Shown here: positions 27,372-36,288 of the stretch, piece after piece
Layout of the letters: the number at the start of each line of letters is the position of its first letter
Numbering within the stretch: the stretch's first letter is position 1
NCBI RefSeq assembly: GCF_020880695.1
Contig: NZ_JAJIWO010000008.1
Span: 62,001 to 126,000 of the forward strand
DNA from: Mucilaginibacter sp. UR6-11
Lineage (GTDB): Bacteria > Bacteroidota > Bacteroidia > Sphingobacteriales > Sphingobacteriaceae
Reading direction: 5' to 3'
Length of the DNA: 64,000 bases
Translations under genes and position numbers: made by a program
The notes under the pieces: generated by a model
What the model saw: only the letters and a program-made list of their open reading frames with translations
What the model was told of the DNA's origin: nothing
Databases searched by the model: none

Positions 27372-27413
27372 AGCACAGGGCCCGGTTTCTTTCGATTCCG
27401 GGGCCTGTGCTTT
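27372..27413 (+). terminator. Terminator after the amidohydrolase gene
   Basis: AGCACAGGGCCCGG and CCGGGGCCTGTGCT pair with one mismatch around a 12-nt loop. The stem is followed by TTTT, 22 bp after the stop. Confidence 0.8.
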
Positions 27414-27430
27414 TGGGGTGTTCCACTTTG

Positions 27431-27525
27431 CGTGAGCGGAACAAAGCGGAACACCCCGGAACACTCCGGAACACTCCGGAACACCCCGGAACAGAGCGGA
27501 ACACCCCGGAACACTCCGGAACACC
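27431..27525. repeat. 10-bp tandem repeat, about 9.5 copies
   Basis: An exact 10-bp period is seen with consensus ACACYCCGGA (variants ACAAAGCGGA, ACAGAGCGGA). The preceding GGGGTGTTCC at 27416-27425 is the inverse complement of one unit pair, so the array can fold back. The period is not a multiple of 3 and no gene covers it. Confidence 0.9.
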
Positions 27526-27532
27526 AACAAAA

Positions 27533-27557
27533 AAAGCCCCCGGTAACCGGAGGCTTT
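27533..27557 (-). terminator. Terminator of citrate synthase
   Basis: AAAGCCCCCGG and CCGGAGGCTTT pair around TAA. On the minus strand the stem is followed by a T run. It is 24 bp after the gltA stop. Confidence 0.8.
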
Positions 27558-27580
27558 AAATATATCTAAAGATTTAAAAA

Positions 27581-28867
27581 TTATCTTTTGTCAATGCCGA
27601 CATATTCCCTGTCAACTGCGCCATTGTAAATTTGACGCGGGCGGCCTATAGGCTCCTTGTTTTGTTTCATTTCTTTCCATTGTGCTATCCAGCCCGGTAA
27701 ACGGCCCAGGGCAAACAGTACCGTGAACATATCCGTAGGGAAACCTAATGCGCGGTAAATAATACCTGAATAAAAGTCGACATTAGGGTAAAGTTTACGT
27801 TCAACAAAATATGGGTCCTTTAACGCCACTTCTTCTAAACGCTTGGCTATCTCCAATACCTCATCATTGATACCCAGTTTTTCCAATATATCGTCGCAGG
27901 CTTTTTTGATGATCTTGGCACGCGGGTCAAAGTTTTTATAAACGCGGTGACCAAATCCCATCAGGCGAAACGGATCGTTCTTATCCTTTGCTTTGTTGAT
28001 CCATTTATCAGTATCGCCACCGTCTTCTTTAATTTTCTCCAGCATCTCAATAACAGCCTGGTTGGCACCACCGTGCAGCGGGCCCCATAATGCAGAGATC
28101 CCTGCAGATACTGAAGCGTAGATGTTTGACTCGGACGACCCTACGATACGCACTGTTGATGTTGAGCAATTTTGCTCATGATCGGCATGTAAGATTAACA
28201 GTGTGTTCATGGCGCTAACCACAACCGGGTCAATTTCCACTTCTTCGGTTAACTGGCCAAAGGTCATGTTCAGAAAGTTGGTTACATAATCAAACTTATT
28301 AAGCGGGTACATAACCGGGTGGCCCAGTGATTTTTTATAGATCCACGAAACTATGGTAGCCATTTTACTAAGCATTTTAATAATGCTCTGGTTCAGCTCC
28401 TCTTTAGTTTGGTTGGGTTTTAATGATTCGGGATAAAATGCAGATAATGAACACACCAATGAAGACAACTGACCCATTGGATGCGATTTTGACGGGAAGC
28501 CATCAAAAAACTTTTTCATATCCTCATGCACCAGCGTGTGGCGGCTTATTTCATACTGGAAATCTTTTAGCTGCTGCGCAGATGGCAAATCACCATATAT
28601 TAACAGGTAAGCAACTTCAATAAAGGTTGATTTTTCGGCAAGCTCCTCAATTGGATAGCCACGGTATTTGAGTATACCTAACTCACCATCTAAAAAAGTT
28701 ATACCGCTTTGCGTAGCACCTGTATTTTTATAACCGACATCAAGTGTTACGTACCCGCTTTGATCTCTTAATTTTGAAATATCAATAGCTTTTTCCCCTT
28801 CGGTACCCTCTATAATTGGAAGATCATATGTTTTATCACCTATTTTTAATTGTGCTGAGCCTGACAT
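27581..28867 (-). CDS. gltA: Citrate synthase
   Basis: This 428-residue enzyme condenses acetyl-CoA with oxaloacetate to enter the TCA cycle. The type II hexameric form is indicated by its length and an N-terminal beta-domain (residues 5-50). Catalytic residues are in LHADHEQNCSTSTVR (first His), GFGHRVYKNFDPRA (second His) and the C-terminal NVDFYSGIIYRALGFP (Asp). A TATATTTG box lies just upstream on the minus strand. It is a single gene with its own terminator. Confidence 0.96.
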   Translation of the reverse strand: MSGSAQLKIGDKTYDLPIIEGTEGEKAIDISKLRDQSGYVTLDVGYKNTGATQSGITFLDGELGILKYRGYPIEELAEKSTFIEVAYLLIYGDLPSAQQLKDFQYEISRHTLVHEDMKKFFDGFPSKSHPMGQLSSLVCSLSAFYPESLKPNQTKEELNQSIIKMLSKMATIVSWIYKKSLGHPVMYPLNKFDYVTNFLNMTFGQLTEEVEIDPVVVSAMNTLLILHADHEQNCSTSTVRIVGSSESNIYASVSAGISALWGPLHGGANQAVIEMLEKIKEDGGDTDKWINKAKDKNDPFRLMGFGHRVYKNFDPRAKIIKKACDDILEKLGINDEVLEIAKRLEEVALKDPYFVERKLYPNVDFYSGIIYRALGFPTDMFTVLFALGRLPGWIAQWKEMKQNKEPIGRPRQIYNGAVDREYVGIDKR

Positions 28868-29026
28868 AGAAAGATTTTTGTATATGCAACAAATATATAT
28901 AAATCCGCGTATAATTTCCCTGTTACTACGGTTGTGGAATTGTAAAAAAGTTGTCTTATAAACTTATTATAAATCAAAGCCCTCCATTTGGTATATTCGT
29001 AGCTATAAATCTTATTATAAAATATA

Positions 29027-31864
29027 ATGTTAATGGCAACAACCGGCGAGCCTGTATTATTAAACTCAATTTACTACAGTGTTGGCCTGCCCTTAACCGC
29101 TTTACTGTTAACCGTCTTTTTTATGGCAATTGCCTACCGGCGGTTAATCAAAAAAGCGGTTAAAAATTACACCTCAAAACTACCAAACAACCCCCACCAG
29201 CTTAACTCGCTCATTAACTCGCTTGACGACGTTATTTTTGAATTTAATGAAGATAAAATTTGCCTGAGCGCCTGGTTCAATGAGTTTGAGGACCGTGTGG
29301 TTAACCCCAATATATTAGTTGGTAAAAGGATTGAAGATGTTTTAAGCGCCGAAAAATCTGTTAAGTTTGATGAAGCGCTTGACTATGTCATCGCCAACCG
29401 CAGGCCAACCTCATTAGAGTACATTTCAGACTATGGCACCGGCCGCTGGCAACTGGCCAAACTAACGCCGGTATTTGACCGCGATGGCAATTATACCTAC
29501 CGCATTTCCGTATCGGTGGCGGACATTACCGAGCAAAAAAATTATGCCGCTGTTCTAAAAGAAAAAGAGTTGTTGCTTTTAGAAGCGCAAACGATAGCTA
29601 AAGTTGGCAACTGGCTGTTTGACGGCGCTACCCGCGATATATTTTTTTCACCTAATTTACTTTCAATTTTAGAAACCGAGGCTATCCCCGCGGATGTGGA
29701 TAAGCTGGAGTATTATTCGGGTATGATTCATCCCGATGACCTGGAAAGCGCTTCAAAATTTCTTTTTTCGGTATCAACGTCCACCGAAAAAGAACATGAA
29801 CACCGGCTCGTTACGGCTGCTGGCAATCTAAAATACATCAGGATTATTATTGGTGATAAAGAATTAAACACGGACGGCAGGCTGAGAAGGATTGTTGGTA
29901 TCATACAGGATATCACCGATATTAAACTATCAGAAAAAGCTATAAAAAAAGGCCGCAATGAATTGATTGAGGCGCAAACCATAGCCAAAATTGGTAACTG
30001 GAGTTGGGATAACACATCACATAAGCTATCATGGTCTGACGAGATAACCAATATTTTTGAGGTTGAACCGGGACTTTTGGCACAAATGGGGGTAAAAAGA
30101 CTATTGTTAACGTATGTGCATAAAAACGATAAATTTGTTTTACAGCATCTTTTTAAAGGCGCCACCAACACCCCCAATTATACCTGCGTTTTCAGAATAG
30201 TGACCGCCGGAGGCGCTGTAAAATATTTAAGCGTGATCATTGGCAAAATATTAAAAAATGATACCGGAAGCACCCGCAAAATAATAGGCACCTTACAGGA
30301 TATTACCGACCGGAAACAGGTTGAAATAGATTTTAAAAGGACAGAGAATAAATACAAACTGGTATTAGAAACAATTAAACTTGCGGCTATTTCATTAGAC
30401 AGTGACGGCGGCATCATTTTTTGCAATCAACATTTGGCCAATTTGCTGGGTTACAGCCAAAAAGAAATACTGGGTATGAATTGGATTGACAGCTTCATAC
30501 CTGACGAATTAAAAACAAGCGTCAGCAATATGCTTGCTCACAATGCCTTGCCTTTGCAATACGTTAACCCGGTGATATGCCGCAACGGCGAACAGCGCAT
30601 CATTAGCTGGCAAAACACAACAAGCTATGATGAGAATGGCCTGCTAAAAGAAACAACCGGTATTGGCGAGGATATTACTGATCAGCAAAAAGCGACAATG
30701 GAATTAATATCGGCCAAAGAACTGGCCGAAAAGTCGTCAAAGTTTAAGTCCGACTTCCTGTCAATAATGAGCCACGAGATACGGACACCCATGAACGCGG
30801 TTATTGGTACAACTAACCTGTTGTTAATTGATTCGCCGCGGCCCGAGCAAATGGAATATTTAAATATTCTTAAATTTTCGGGCGAGAACCTGCTGGCCAT
30901 TATTAATGACATTTTGGATTACAACAAAATAGAGGCTGGTAAATTAGACCTTAACGAACTAAAATTCAATATCTATACGCTGACTCAAAAAATAAAACAA
31001 ACTTTTGCTTCAAAGGCCGCCGAAAAGAACTTAACGCTCGACCTTACCATTGACGAGGCCATACCGGAGATGGTAATTGGCGACCAGATGCGCCTTAGCC
31101 AGATACTAAATAACCTGATAAGCAATGCGGTAAAGTTTACCACTAAAGGCAAAATAGCCATTACCTTAAAAGCAGGTCAGCTGCATGATGACCAGGTAAA
31201 CATCAAATTTATTGTTGAAGATACCGGGGTTGGCATAGCGCCCGAAAACCTGAACATGATATTTGATCCGTTTATGCAGGAACCAAGCTTTAACAACAAT
31301 AATTACGGCGGTACAGGCCTGGGACTGGCCATAACCAAACGATTGATCAACTTACACAACAGCGATATTTCTGTAAAGAGCCAGCCTGAAAAAGGGACGA
31401 CCTTTACCTTTACCATAGCCTTTAACTTACCGGAAAAAGAAACTAAAAACGGGAATACCCGATCGGCAGGTAACCCGACGCTTAGCTTACAGGGAATGAA
31501 TGTTTTGATAGTTGATGACAATAAGATGAACCTGCTTATTGCATCAAGATTTTTAAAAAAATGGCAGGCTAACGTTGATGAAGCCTTAAACGGAAAAATT
31601 GCGGTTGATATGGTGACCGGTAAGCTTTATGATCTGATTATTATGGATCTGCAGATGCCCGTAATGGATGGTTTTGAAGCTACCGAGCTGATTAAGAAAA
31701 GCCAGCCAAATATACCTATAATAGCCCTAACCGCCGATGCTATGCCGGAAACCTATGATAAGGCGCTAGCGGCCGGAATGAGTGATTACTTAACAAAGCC
31801 TTTTGTACCTGCCCTTTTATTTGATAAAGTATCCAAGTATTACCAGGCAGTGATTAAAGAGTAG
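29027..31864 (+). CDS. Hybrid histidine kinase with four PAS-type domains and receiver
   Basis: This 945-residue protein starts at 29027 or 29033 (both ATG). A single hydrophobic segment (about residues 12-33) is followed by four PAS/PAC modules (about 60-170, 185-300, 310-420, 440-555), each ending in a VADITEQ/IQDITDI-type PAC strand. HisKA has His583 in SHEIRTP. The ATPase domain has NLISNAVKFT, DTGVGIAPEN and GGTGLGLAI. The C-terminal receiver has Asp874 in IMDLQMP and the late KPF lysine. It most likely passes phosphate to an Hpt partner. A candidate Hpt gene is at 42464, which is inference. Confidence 0.93.
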   Translation: MLMATTGEPVLLNSIYYSVGLPLTALLLTVFFMAIAYRRLIKKAVKNYTSKLPNNPHQLNSLINSLDDVIFEFNEDKICLSAWFNEFEDRVVNPNILVGKRIEDVLSAEKSVKFDEALDYVIANRRPTSLEYISDYGTGRWQLAKLTPVFDRDGNYTYRISVSVADITEQKNYAAVLKEKELLLLEAQTIAKVGNWLFDGATRDIFFSPNLLSILETEAIPADVDKLEYYSGMIHPDDLESASKFLFSVSTSTEKEHEHRLVTAAGNLKYIRIIIGDKELNTDGRLRRIVGIIQDITDIKLSEKAIKKGRNELIEAQTIAKIGNWSWDNTSHKLSWSDEITNIFEVEPGLLAQMGVKRLLLTYVHKNDKFVLQHLFKGATNTPNYTCVFRIVTAGGAVKYLSVIIGKILKNDTGSTRKIIGTLQDITDRKQVEIDFKRTENKYKLVLETIKLAAISLDSDGGIIFCNQHLANLLGYSQKEILGMNWIDSFIPDELKTSVSNMLAHNALPLQYVNPVICRNGEQRIISWQNTTSYDENGLLKETTGIGEDITDQQKATMELISAKELAEKSSKFKSDFLSIMSHEIRTPMNAVIGTTNLLLIDSPRPEQMEYLNILKFSGENLLAIINDILDYNKIEAGKLDLNELKFNIYTLTQKIKQTFASKAAEKNLTLDLTIDEAIPEMVIGDQMRLSQILNNLISNAVKFTTKGKIAITLKAGQLHDDQVNIKFIVEDTGVGIAPENLNMIFDPFMQEPSFNNNNYGGTGLGLAITKRLINLHNSDISVKSQPEKGTTFTFTIAFNLPEKETKNGNTRSAGNPTLSLQGMNVLIVDDNKMNLLIASRFLKKWQANVDEALNGKIAVDMVTGKLYDLIIMDLQMPVMDGFEATELIKKSQPNIPIIALTADAMPETYDKALAAGMSDYLTKPFVPALLFDKVSKYYQAVIKE

Positions 31865-31898
31865 GTTGCCTAATTACTAACATAATGTCCTCTAACCT

Positions 31899-33146
31899 CT
31901 AATTAGATCTTATTGCTTCAACCGGGTCAAGCTTTGAAGCAAACCAGGCAGGCACAATACCCGATATGACACCTATAGCAACTGATGTGCCTATCCCTAT
32001 AATCACGTTTTTCATGTAAAGCACTATAGCAATATCAGCCAACCATTTTACAATAAATGTACCGCCATATACCAGCAACAGCCCTATTAACCCACCCATG
32101 AGGCAAAGTATAATTGACTCGGTTAAAAACTGCAGCAGTATAAAATAATTTTTGGCCCCTAATGATTTCTGAATACCAATGATATTGGTGCGCTCTTTTA
32201 CCGAAACAAACATAATGTTGGCAATGCCAAACCCACCAACCAGTATAGAGAACAGGCCGATTATTAAGCCGGCTACATTTATAACTTTAAAAACAATATC
32301 CAGCTGATCAGACAGCATTGTGCTTTCGTTTAAAGCGAAGTTATCCTCCTGGTTGGGTCTTAAACTGCGGATGGAGCGCATCAGTCCTTTTAACTCCCCT
32401 TTAACATCAGCCACCGGGATACCGTCTTTACCGCGCACTACTATTGACGGGCGATAACGTTCGTTTTGAACATCTATCAAATTATGCGCAAAATTTAACG
32501 GGAGTAATACTTCTTTATCGGCAGATATACCCAACATATCCTTTCCCTCTTTTGCAAATACGCCAATAATGGTTACATATCTGCCCATTACTTTTATCTT
32601 TTTCCCGACAGCGGTACCACCGGGGAATAAATTTTCAGAAATATCATTGCCTATTATGGTTACCGGCGCGCCTGTCTGCGATTCTATTTCGGTAAAATAC
32701 CTGCCATCCTGGAAATCAAAGTTCCACGTTTTATCATGATCCTGGGTGCAGGCATCAACCTGCGCCCCATCAACGGTATTACTGCCATATTTTATGGTAC
32801 GGTTGTCAATTCCAATTTCATAGGATATAGCGGCAGCTGTTTGGCTTCGGTGTTTCAGTTCTTCAAAATCGCGAAGCTTTGATACGGGGCGCTGCATATA
32901 CTTCCACCAGGGATATTCGCCATCTGATGTCCAGGGCCACTTTTCAACATACACACTATTGCTTCCCAGTTTATTTACGCTTTTCTGCAAATTATCGCGC
33001 AGCGTATCCACCGCCGAAAAAACAGCTATAATGGTAAATATACCTATGGTAACTCCTAGTAAAGACAACAACGTACGCAGCCTGTTTTGCCTTAAAGCAT
33101 CAAAAGCAAACAGCACACTTTCTCTGAAAAGTTTTAAAAAAATCAT
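31899..33146 (-). CDS. MacB-type ABC transporter permease
   Basis: This 415-residue protein has one N-terminal membrane segment, a large periplasmic MacB_PCD domain (about 45-260), and three C-terminal segments of the FtsX type. The start MIFLKLFRESVLFAFDALRQNRLRTLLSLLGVTIG is typical. The motif NIMFVSVKERTNIIGIQKSLGAK precedes the last transmembrane block. The ATPase is not adjacent. The LolD-like ATPase at 56897 is a possible partner by family only. The substrate is unknown. Confidence 0.9.
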   Translation of the reverse strand: MIFLKLFRESVLFAFDALRQNRLRTLLSLLGVTIGIFTIIAVFSAVDTLRDNLQKSVNKLGSNSVYVEKWPWTSDGEYPWWKYMQRPVSKLRDFEELKHRSQTAAAISYEIGIDNRTIKYGSNTVDGAQVDACTQDHDKTWNFDFQDGRYFTEIESQTGAPVTIIGNDISENLFPGGTAVGKKIKVMGRYVTIIGVFAKEGKDMLGISADKEVLLPLNFAHNLIDVQNERYRPSIVVRGKDGIPVADVKGELKGLMRSIRSLRPNQEDNFALNESTMLSDQLDIVFKVINVAGLIIGLFSILVGGFGIANIMFVSVKERTNIIGIQKSLGAKNYFILLQFLTESIILCLMGGLIGLLLVYGGTFIVKWLADIAIVLYMKNVIIGIGTSVAIGVISGIVPAWFASKLDPVEAIRSN

Positions 33147-33298
33147 ATTGTATTGATGTTAGACATACCTTATACTGCTTAGTTACAATATTTATATATT
33201 TTATTAATATCAACAAGTTAACACAATTCGCCTCATTATCTGTTATATTCCCACTAAATTTGCATACATTTGCGCCCTGAAAATTCATATATATAAGC

Positions 33299-34348
33299 AT
33301 GAAATTATCTCAATTTAAATTCAATTTACCGGAATCATTAATTGCACACACACCTTCAGCCATCCGGGACGAATCCCGTTTAATGGTATTGCATAAAGAT
33401 TCAGGAAAAATTGAACATAAGGTTTTTAAAGACGTATTAGATTACTTTGACGATCAGGATGTTATGATCCTGAACAATACCAAAGTATTCCCGGCCCGCA
33501 TGTACGGGAATAAAGAAAAAACAGGAGCTACTATTGAAGTGTTTTTGTTAAGAGAGCTCAATAAAGAGCTTCGTTTATGGGACGTATTGGTTGATCCGGC
33601 ACGTAAAATACGTGTAGGCAACAAATTATATTTTGGTGATGACGACTTGTTAATTGCCGAAGTTGTTGACAATACCACTTCACGCGGCCGTACTATCCGT
33701 TTCTTATTTGACGGGACTGAAGAGGAGTTTCGCCGCAATGTCGAGATATTAGGAGAAACACCGCTGCCTAAATACATCAAACGCAAAGCTACCGCCGAAG
33801 ACAAAGAACGTTATCAAACTATTTTTGCCAAACATGAAGGCGCGGTTGCCGCACCTACAGCGGGCTTGCACTTTAGCCGCGAGTTAATGAAACGCCTTGA
33901 ATTAAAAGGCGTTGAATTTGCCGAGGTTACATTGCACGTTGGTTTAGGTACGTTCCGTCAGGTTGAAGTGGAAGATCTGACCAAACATAAAATGGATTCA
34001 GAACAGATCATCATCGATCAAAAACAGGTTGATATTGTTAACAGGGGTATTGAACGCAAAAAACGCATTTGTGCGGTTGGTACAACCAGCATGCGCGCCA
34101 TTGAATCGGCCGTATCTGCCAGCAAAACATTAAAGCCTGTTAACGACTGGACAAGCAAATTCATCTTCCCTCCGTACGAATTCAGTATCGCCAACTCGAT
34201 GATCACCAATTTCCATACGCCGGAATCGACACTGTTGATGATGGTATCGGCCTTTGGTGGTTATGAAAATGTAATGAACGCATACGAAGTAGCAATAAAA
34301 GAAAAATACCGCTTTTACAGTTATGGAGACGCTATGCTGATCATCTAA
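33299..34348 (+). CDS. queA: S-adenosylmethionine:tRNA ribosyltransferase-isomerase
   Basis: QueA moves the ribosyl part of SAM to preQ1 in tRNA, giving epoxyqueuosine. The protein has 349 residues, the usual length. Signature segments are LIAHTPSAIRDESRLMVL near the start, ILNNTKVFPARMYG, EGAVAAPTAGLHFS, VGLGTFRQV and NFHTPESTLLMMVSAFGG. A TACATTTG box at 33265-33272 suggests a promoter with a short leader. The queuosine genes tgt and queF are not in this window. Confidence 0.95.
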   Translation: MKLSQFKFNLPESLIAHTPSAIRDESRLMVLHKDSGKIEHKVFKDVLDYFDDQDVMILNNTKVFPARMYGNKEKTGATIEVFLLRELNKELRLWDVLVDPARKIRVGNKLYFGDDDLLIAEVVDNTTSRGRTIRFLFDGTEEEFRRNVEILGETPLPKYIKRKATAEDKERYQTIFAKHEGAVAAPTAGLHFSRELMKRLELKGVEFAEVTLHVGLGTFRQVEVEDLTKHKMDSEQIIIDQKQVDIVNRGIERKKRICAVGTTSMRAIESAVSASKTLKPVNDWTSKFIFPPYEFSIANSMITNFHTPESTLLMMVSAFGGYENVMNAYEVAIKEKYRFYSYGDAMLII

Positions 34349-34374
34349 TTTAGCGTTCGGCCCTAGATATTAAG

Positions 34375-34410
34375 ATGTGAGATTGGCAACGGTCTCACAT
34401 TTTTATTTTT
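34375..34410 (+). terminator. Terminator of queA
   Basis: ATGTGAGA (34375-34382) and TCTCACAT (34393-34400) with a 10-nt loop, followed by TTTTATTTTT, 26 bp after the stop. Confidence 0.8.
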
Positions 34411-34464
34411 ATCGGTATATTAAGATGCTTATCTTTCGCAGGCAACGGCCGGGTTAATAAACAT

Positions 34465-35172
34465 ATGTCTCAAATTTTAAATCTCAAATCTCACAGCTGC
34501 TATGCCATTATTGTTGCCGGTGGCTCGGGCAGCCGTATGCAGTCGGCATTACCGAAGCAATTCCTTTTAATTAACGGGCTGCCTGTATTAATGCACACGT
34601 TGCTGGCATTTTATAACAGCGATACAAAACCCGGGCTAATTTTAGTATTACCCGCCGATTATCACGAATACTGGCAACAGCTATGTATCAGGCACAACTT
34701 CGTTATCCCTCATCAATTGGCCATTGGTGGTGAAACAAGGTTTCATTCTGTTAAAAACGGATTGGACCTGATAGCCGATAACGAGGAAAGCATTATAGCC
34801 GTGCAGGACGCAGTTCGGCCGTTAACCAGCAGTGAAATAATTGACAACGCTTACAAACATGCCGCTGCGTATGGCAATGCCGTTGTGGCGGTTAAAAGCC
34901 GTGATTCGATAAGGCAGTTAAAAAATAATACTTCGGTAGCCCTTACGCGCGATGAAATTTACCTGGTGCAAACCCCGCAAACTTTCCAATCGGCACAATT
35001 AAAAGCAGCGTACCGACAGGAATATAATCCCAAATTTACCGACGATGCCAGTGTTGTGGAAGAAACAGGCGTAAAGATTAACCTGATAGCCGGGAGCTAT
35101 CAGAATATCAAAATAACTTTTCCTGAAGATGTAGCCATTGCAGAGCTGCTGTTAAAGCTACCTAACCTTTAG
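34465..35172 (+). CDS. ispD: 2-C-methyl-D-erythritol 4-phosphate cytidylyltransferase
   Basis: IspD joins CTP and MEP in non-mevalonate isoprenoid synthesis. The 235-residue nucleotidyltransferase has the glycine-rich loop AIIVAGGSGSRMQSALPKQF, the AVQDAVRPL motif with catalytic Asp/Arg, VKSRDSIR, and LVQTPQTF. The last 11 bp overlap the end of the converging sixA gene. The N-terminus is slightly longer than usual (about 11 residues), so the start could be internal, but no other ATG fits well. Confidence 0.93.
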   Translation: MSQILNLKSHSCYAIIVAGGSGSRMQSALPKQFLLINGLPVLMHTLLAFYNSDTKPGLILVLPADYHEYWQQLCIRHNFVIPHQLAIGGETRFHSVKNGLDLIADNEESIIAVQDAVRPLTSSEIIDNAYKHAAAYGNAVVAVKSRDSIRQLKNNTSVALTRDEIYLVQTPQTFQSAQLKAAYRQEYNPKFTDDASVVEETGVKINLIAGSYQNIKITFPEDVAIAELLLKLPNL

Positions 35173-35638
35173 GCGAGTCATAAAAAATCAATTTCCCTGC
35201 GCTGCCGCTTACGGCTGCCCAGGTGTCCAGCTCAAATTCTATCAGCGCTACGGCCCCTGGCGGCACATCATGAACCTCGTCAGTCAAGTAATGAAGCACT
35301 TGCGCTATTGCGGGGTTATGCCCTACCAGGCCAACAAAATCATACTCATCGCTTAGCTGACTAATAATATCGACCAACTGGTCTTGGCTTGCTTCGTAAA
35401 TACCCATAATTTCCTCGGATTTGGGTATTGCCAGGTGCTGAGAAAATACGTTGGCGGTACTGATAGTACGCAGCGCCGGGCTGGCAACCAATATTTGCGG
35501 TAATAAATTATGTTCCTTCAGCCTGCCCGCCATGATGGCCGCATTCTGCAGGCCTGATGGCTTTAACGGCCTTTCAAAGTCAACAAAACCTGTTTCGTGG
35601 GTAGCTTTGGCATGTCTTACCAACAGTAGCTTTTTCAT
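35162..35638 (-). CDS. sixA: SixA-like phosphohistidine phosphatase
   Basis: This 158-residue histidine phosphatase has the RHAKAT motif with His9 (phospho-acceptor) near the N-terminus and a second His in LVGHNP. In E. coli SixA dephosphorylates histidine-phosphotransfer proteins. It is the last gene of the leftward operon that begins at 40011, with 11 bp to the upstream barrel gene. Its role beside heptose genes is unclear. Sugar phosphatase activity is conceivable for this superfamily. Confidence 0.85.
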   Translation of the reverse strand: MKKLLLVRHAKATHETGFVDFERPLKPSGLQNAAIMAGRLKEHNLLPQILVASPALRTISTANVFSQHLAIPKSEEIMGIYEASQDQLVDIISQLSDEYDFVGLVGHNPAIAQVLHYLTDEVHDVPPGAVALIEFELDTWAAVSGSAGKLIFYDSPKG

Positions 35639-35649
35639 AACGATACAAT

Positions 35650-36282
35650 TTATTTAAACAAGTAGCCCAAACCGATAGCGAACTCCCTGTTTCTTACAAC
35701 AGCGGTACCCGTATCTTGTTGCGTGGTTGACGCGATATTATTAAGCCCCAATGTAAAGGCCATGTTAAACGTCACACGGTTGCGAAACTCAAACCCTGAC
35801 GAAAAATTTAATCCCGTGTCAAATTTTGTGGCGTCATCATTCTTACCGAACCTTATTTTGTCGGATGACATACTGCCAGGTGTTTCGTAATTAAGTTTTC
35901 CGCTAAGGCCCGTAGCCAGGTATCCGCCTGCCCCCACATAAAAAACGCCAAGATCAGTAAATGTAAATTTGCGCAATACATTAACCGGCAGCTCCAGGTA
36001 AGTTAAATGTGTGGTGGTGGTCAGCGCATCATTAAACACCACCGACCCTTTACCGGATATCCCTAAACCCGCCTCCAGCCAATAACCATCTTTAACCGGC
36101 ATTTGGGCTATCCCTTTGATGTTGAAAGTTTTTATTGAGCTTGCAGAAAGGATCTCGGGATTATGGATCTGCTGGTAACTAAAACCACCCGAGATTTTTA
36201 CGCCGTAGGTTATTTTCTGCGCGGTTGCATAGCGTCCCGTAAAACCTATAAATACCAACAAAATTATCGCTCTTTTTATCAT
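35650..36282 (-). CDS. Outer-membrane beta-barrel protein (PorT-like)
   Basis: This 210-residue protein has a signal peptide (residues 1-21, ending ATAQ). The body has alternating amphipathic strands (KITYGVKISGGFSYQQI, WLEAGLGISGKGSVVF, LTYLELPVNVLRKF, VGAGGYLATGLSGK) and ends in FAIGLGYLFK, a C-terminal aromatic typical of barrels. It matches the outer membrane protein beta-barrel (PorT/DUF1566-like) families of Bacteroidota. It is in the operon with the heptose and glycosyltransferase genes. Its function is not known. Confidence 0.8.
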   Translation of the reverse strand: MIKRAIILLVFIGFTGRYATAQKITYGVKISGGFSYQQIHNPEILSASSIKTFNIKGIAQMPVKDGYWLEAGLGISGKGSVVFNDALTTTTHLTYLELPVNVLRKFTFTDLGVFYVGAGGYLATGLSGKLNYETPGSMSSDKIRFGKNDDATKFDTGLNFSSGFEFRNRVTFNMAFTLGLNNIASTTQQDTGTAVVRNREFAIGLGYLFK

Positions 36283-36288
36283 GGCTGG

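Noticed and set aside
27296..27514. Open frame on the minus strand over the 10-bp repeat (MFRGVPLCSGVFRSV)
   Set aside because: Product of the tandem repeat; the period is not a multiple of three and it overlaps the amidohydrolase end.
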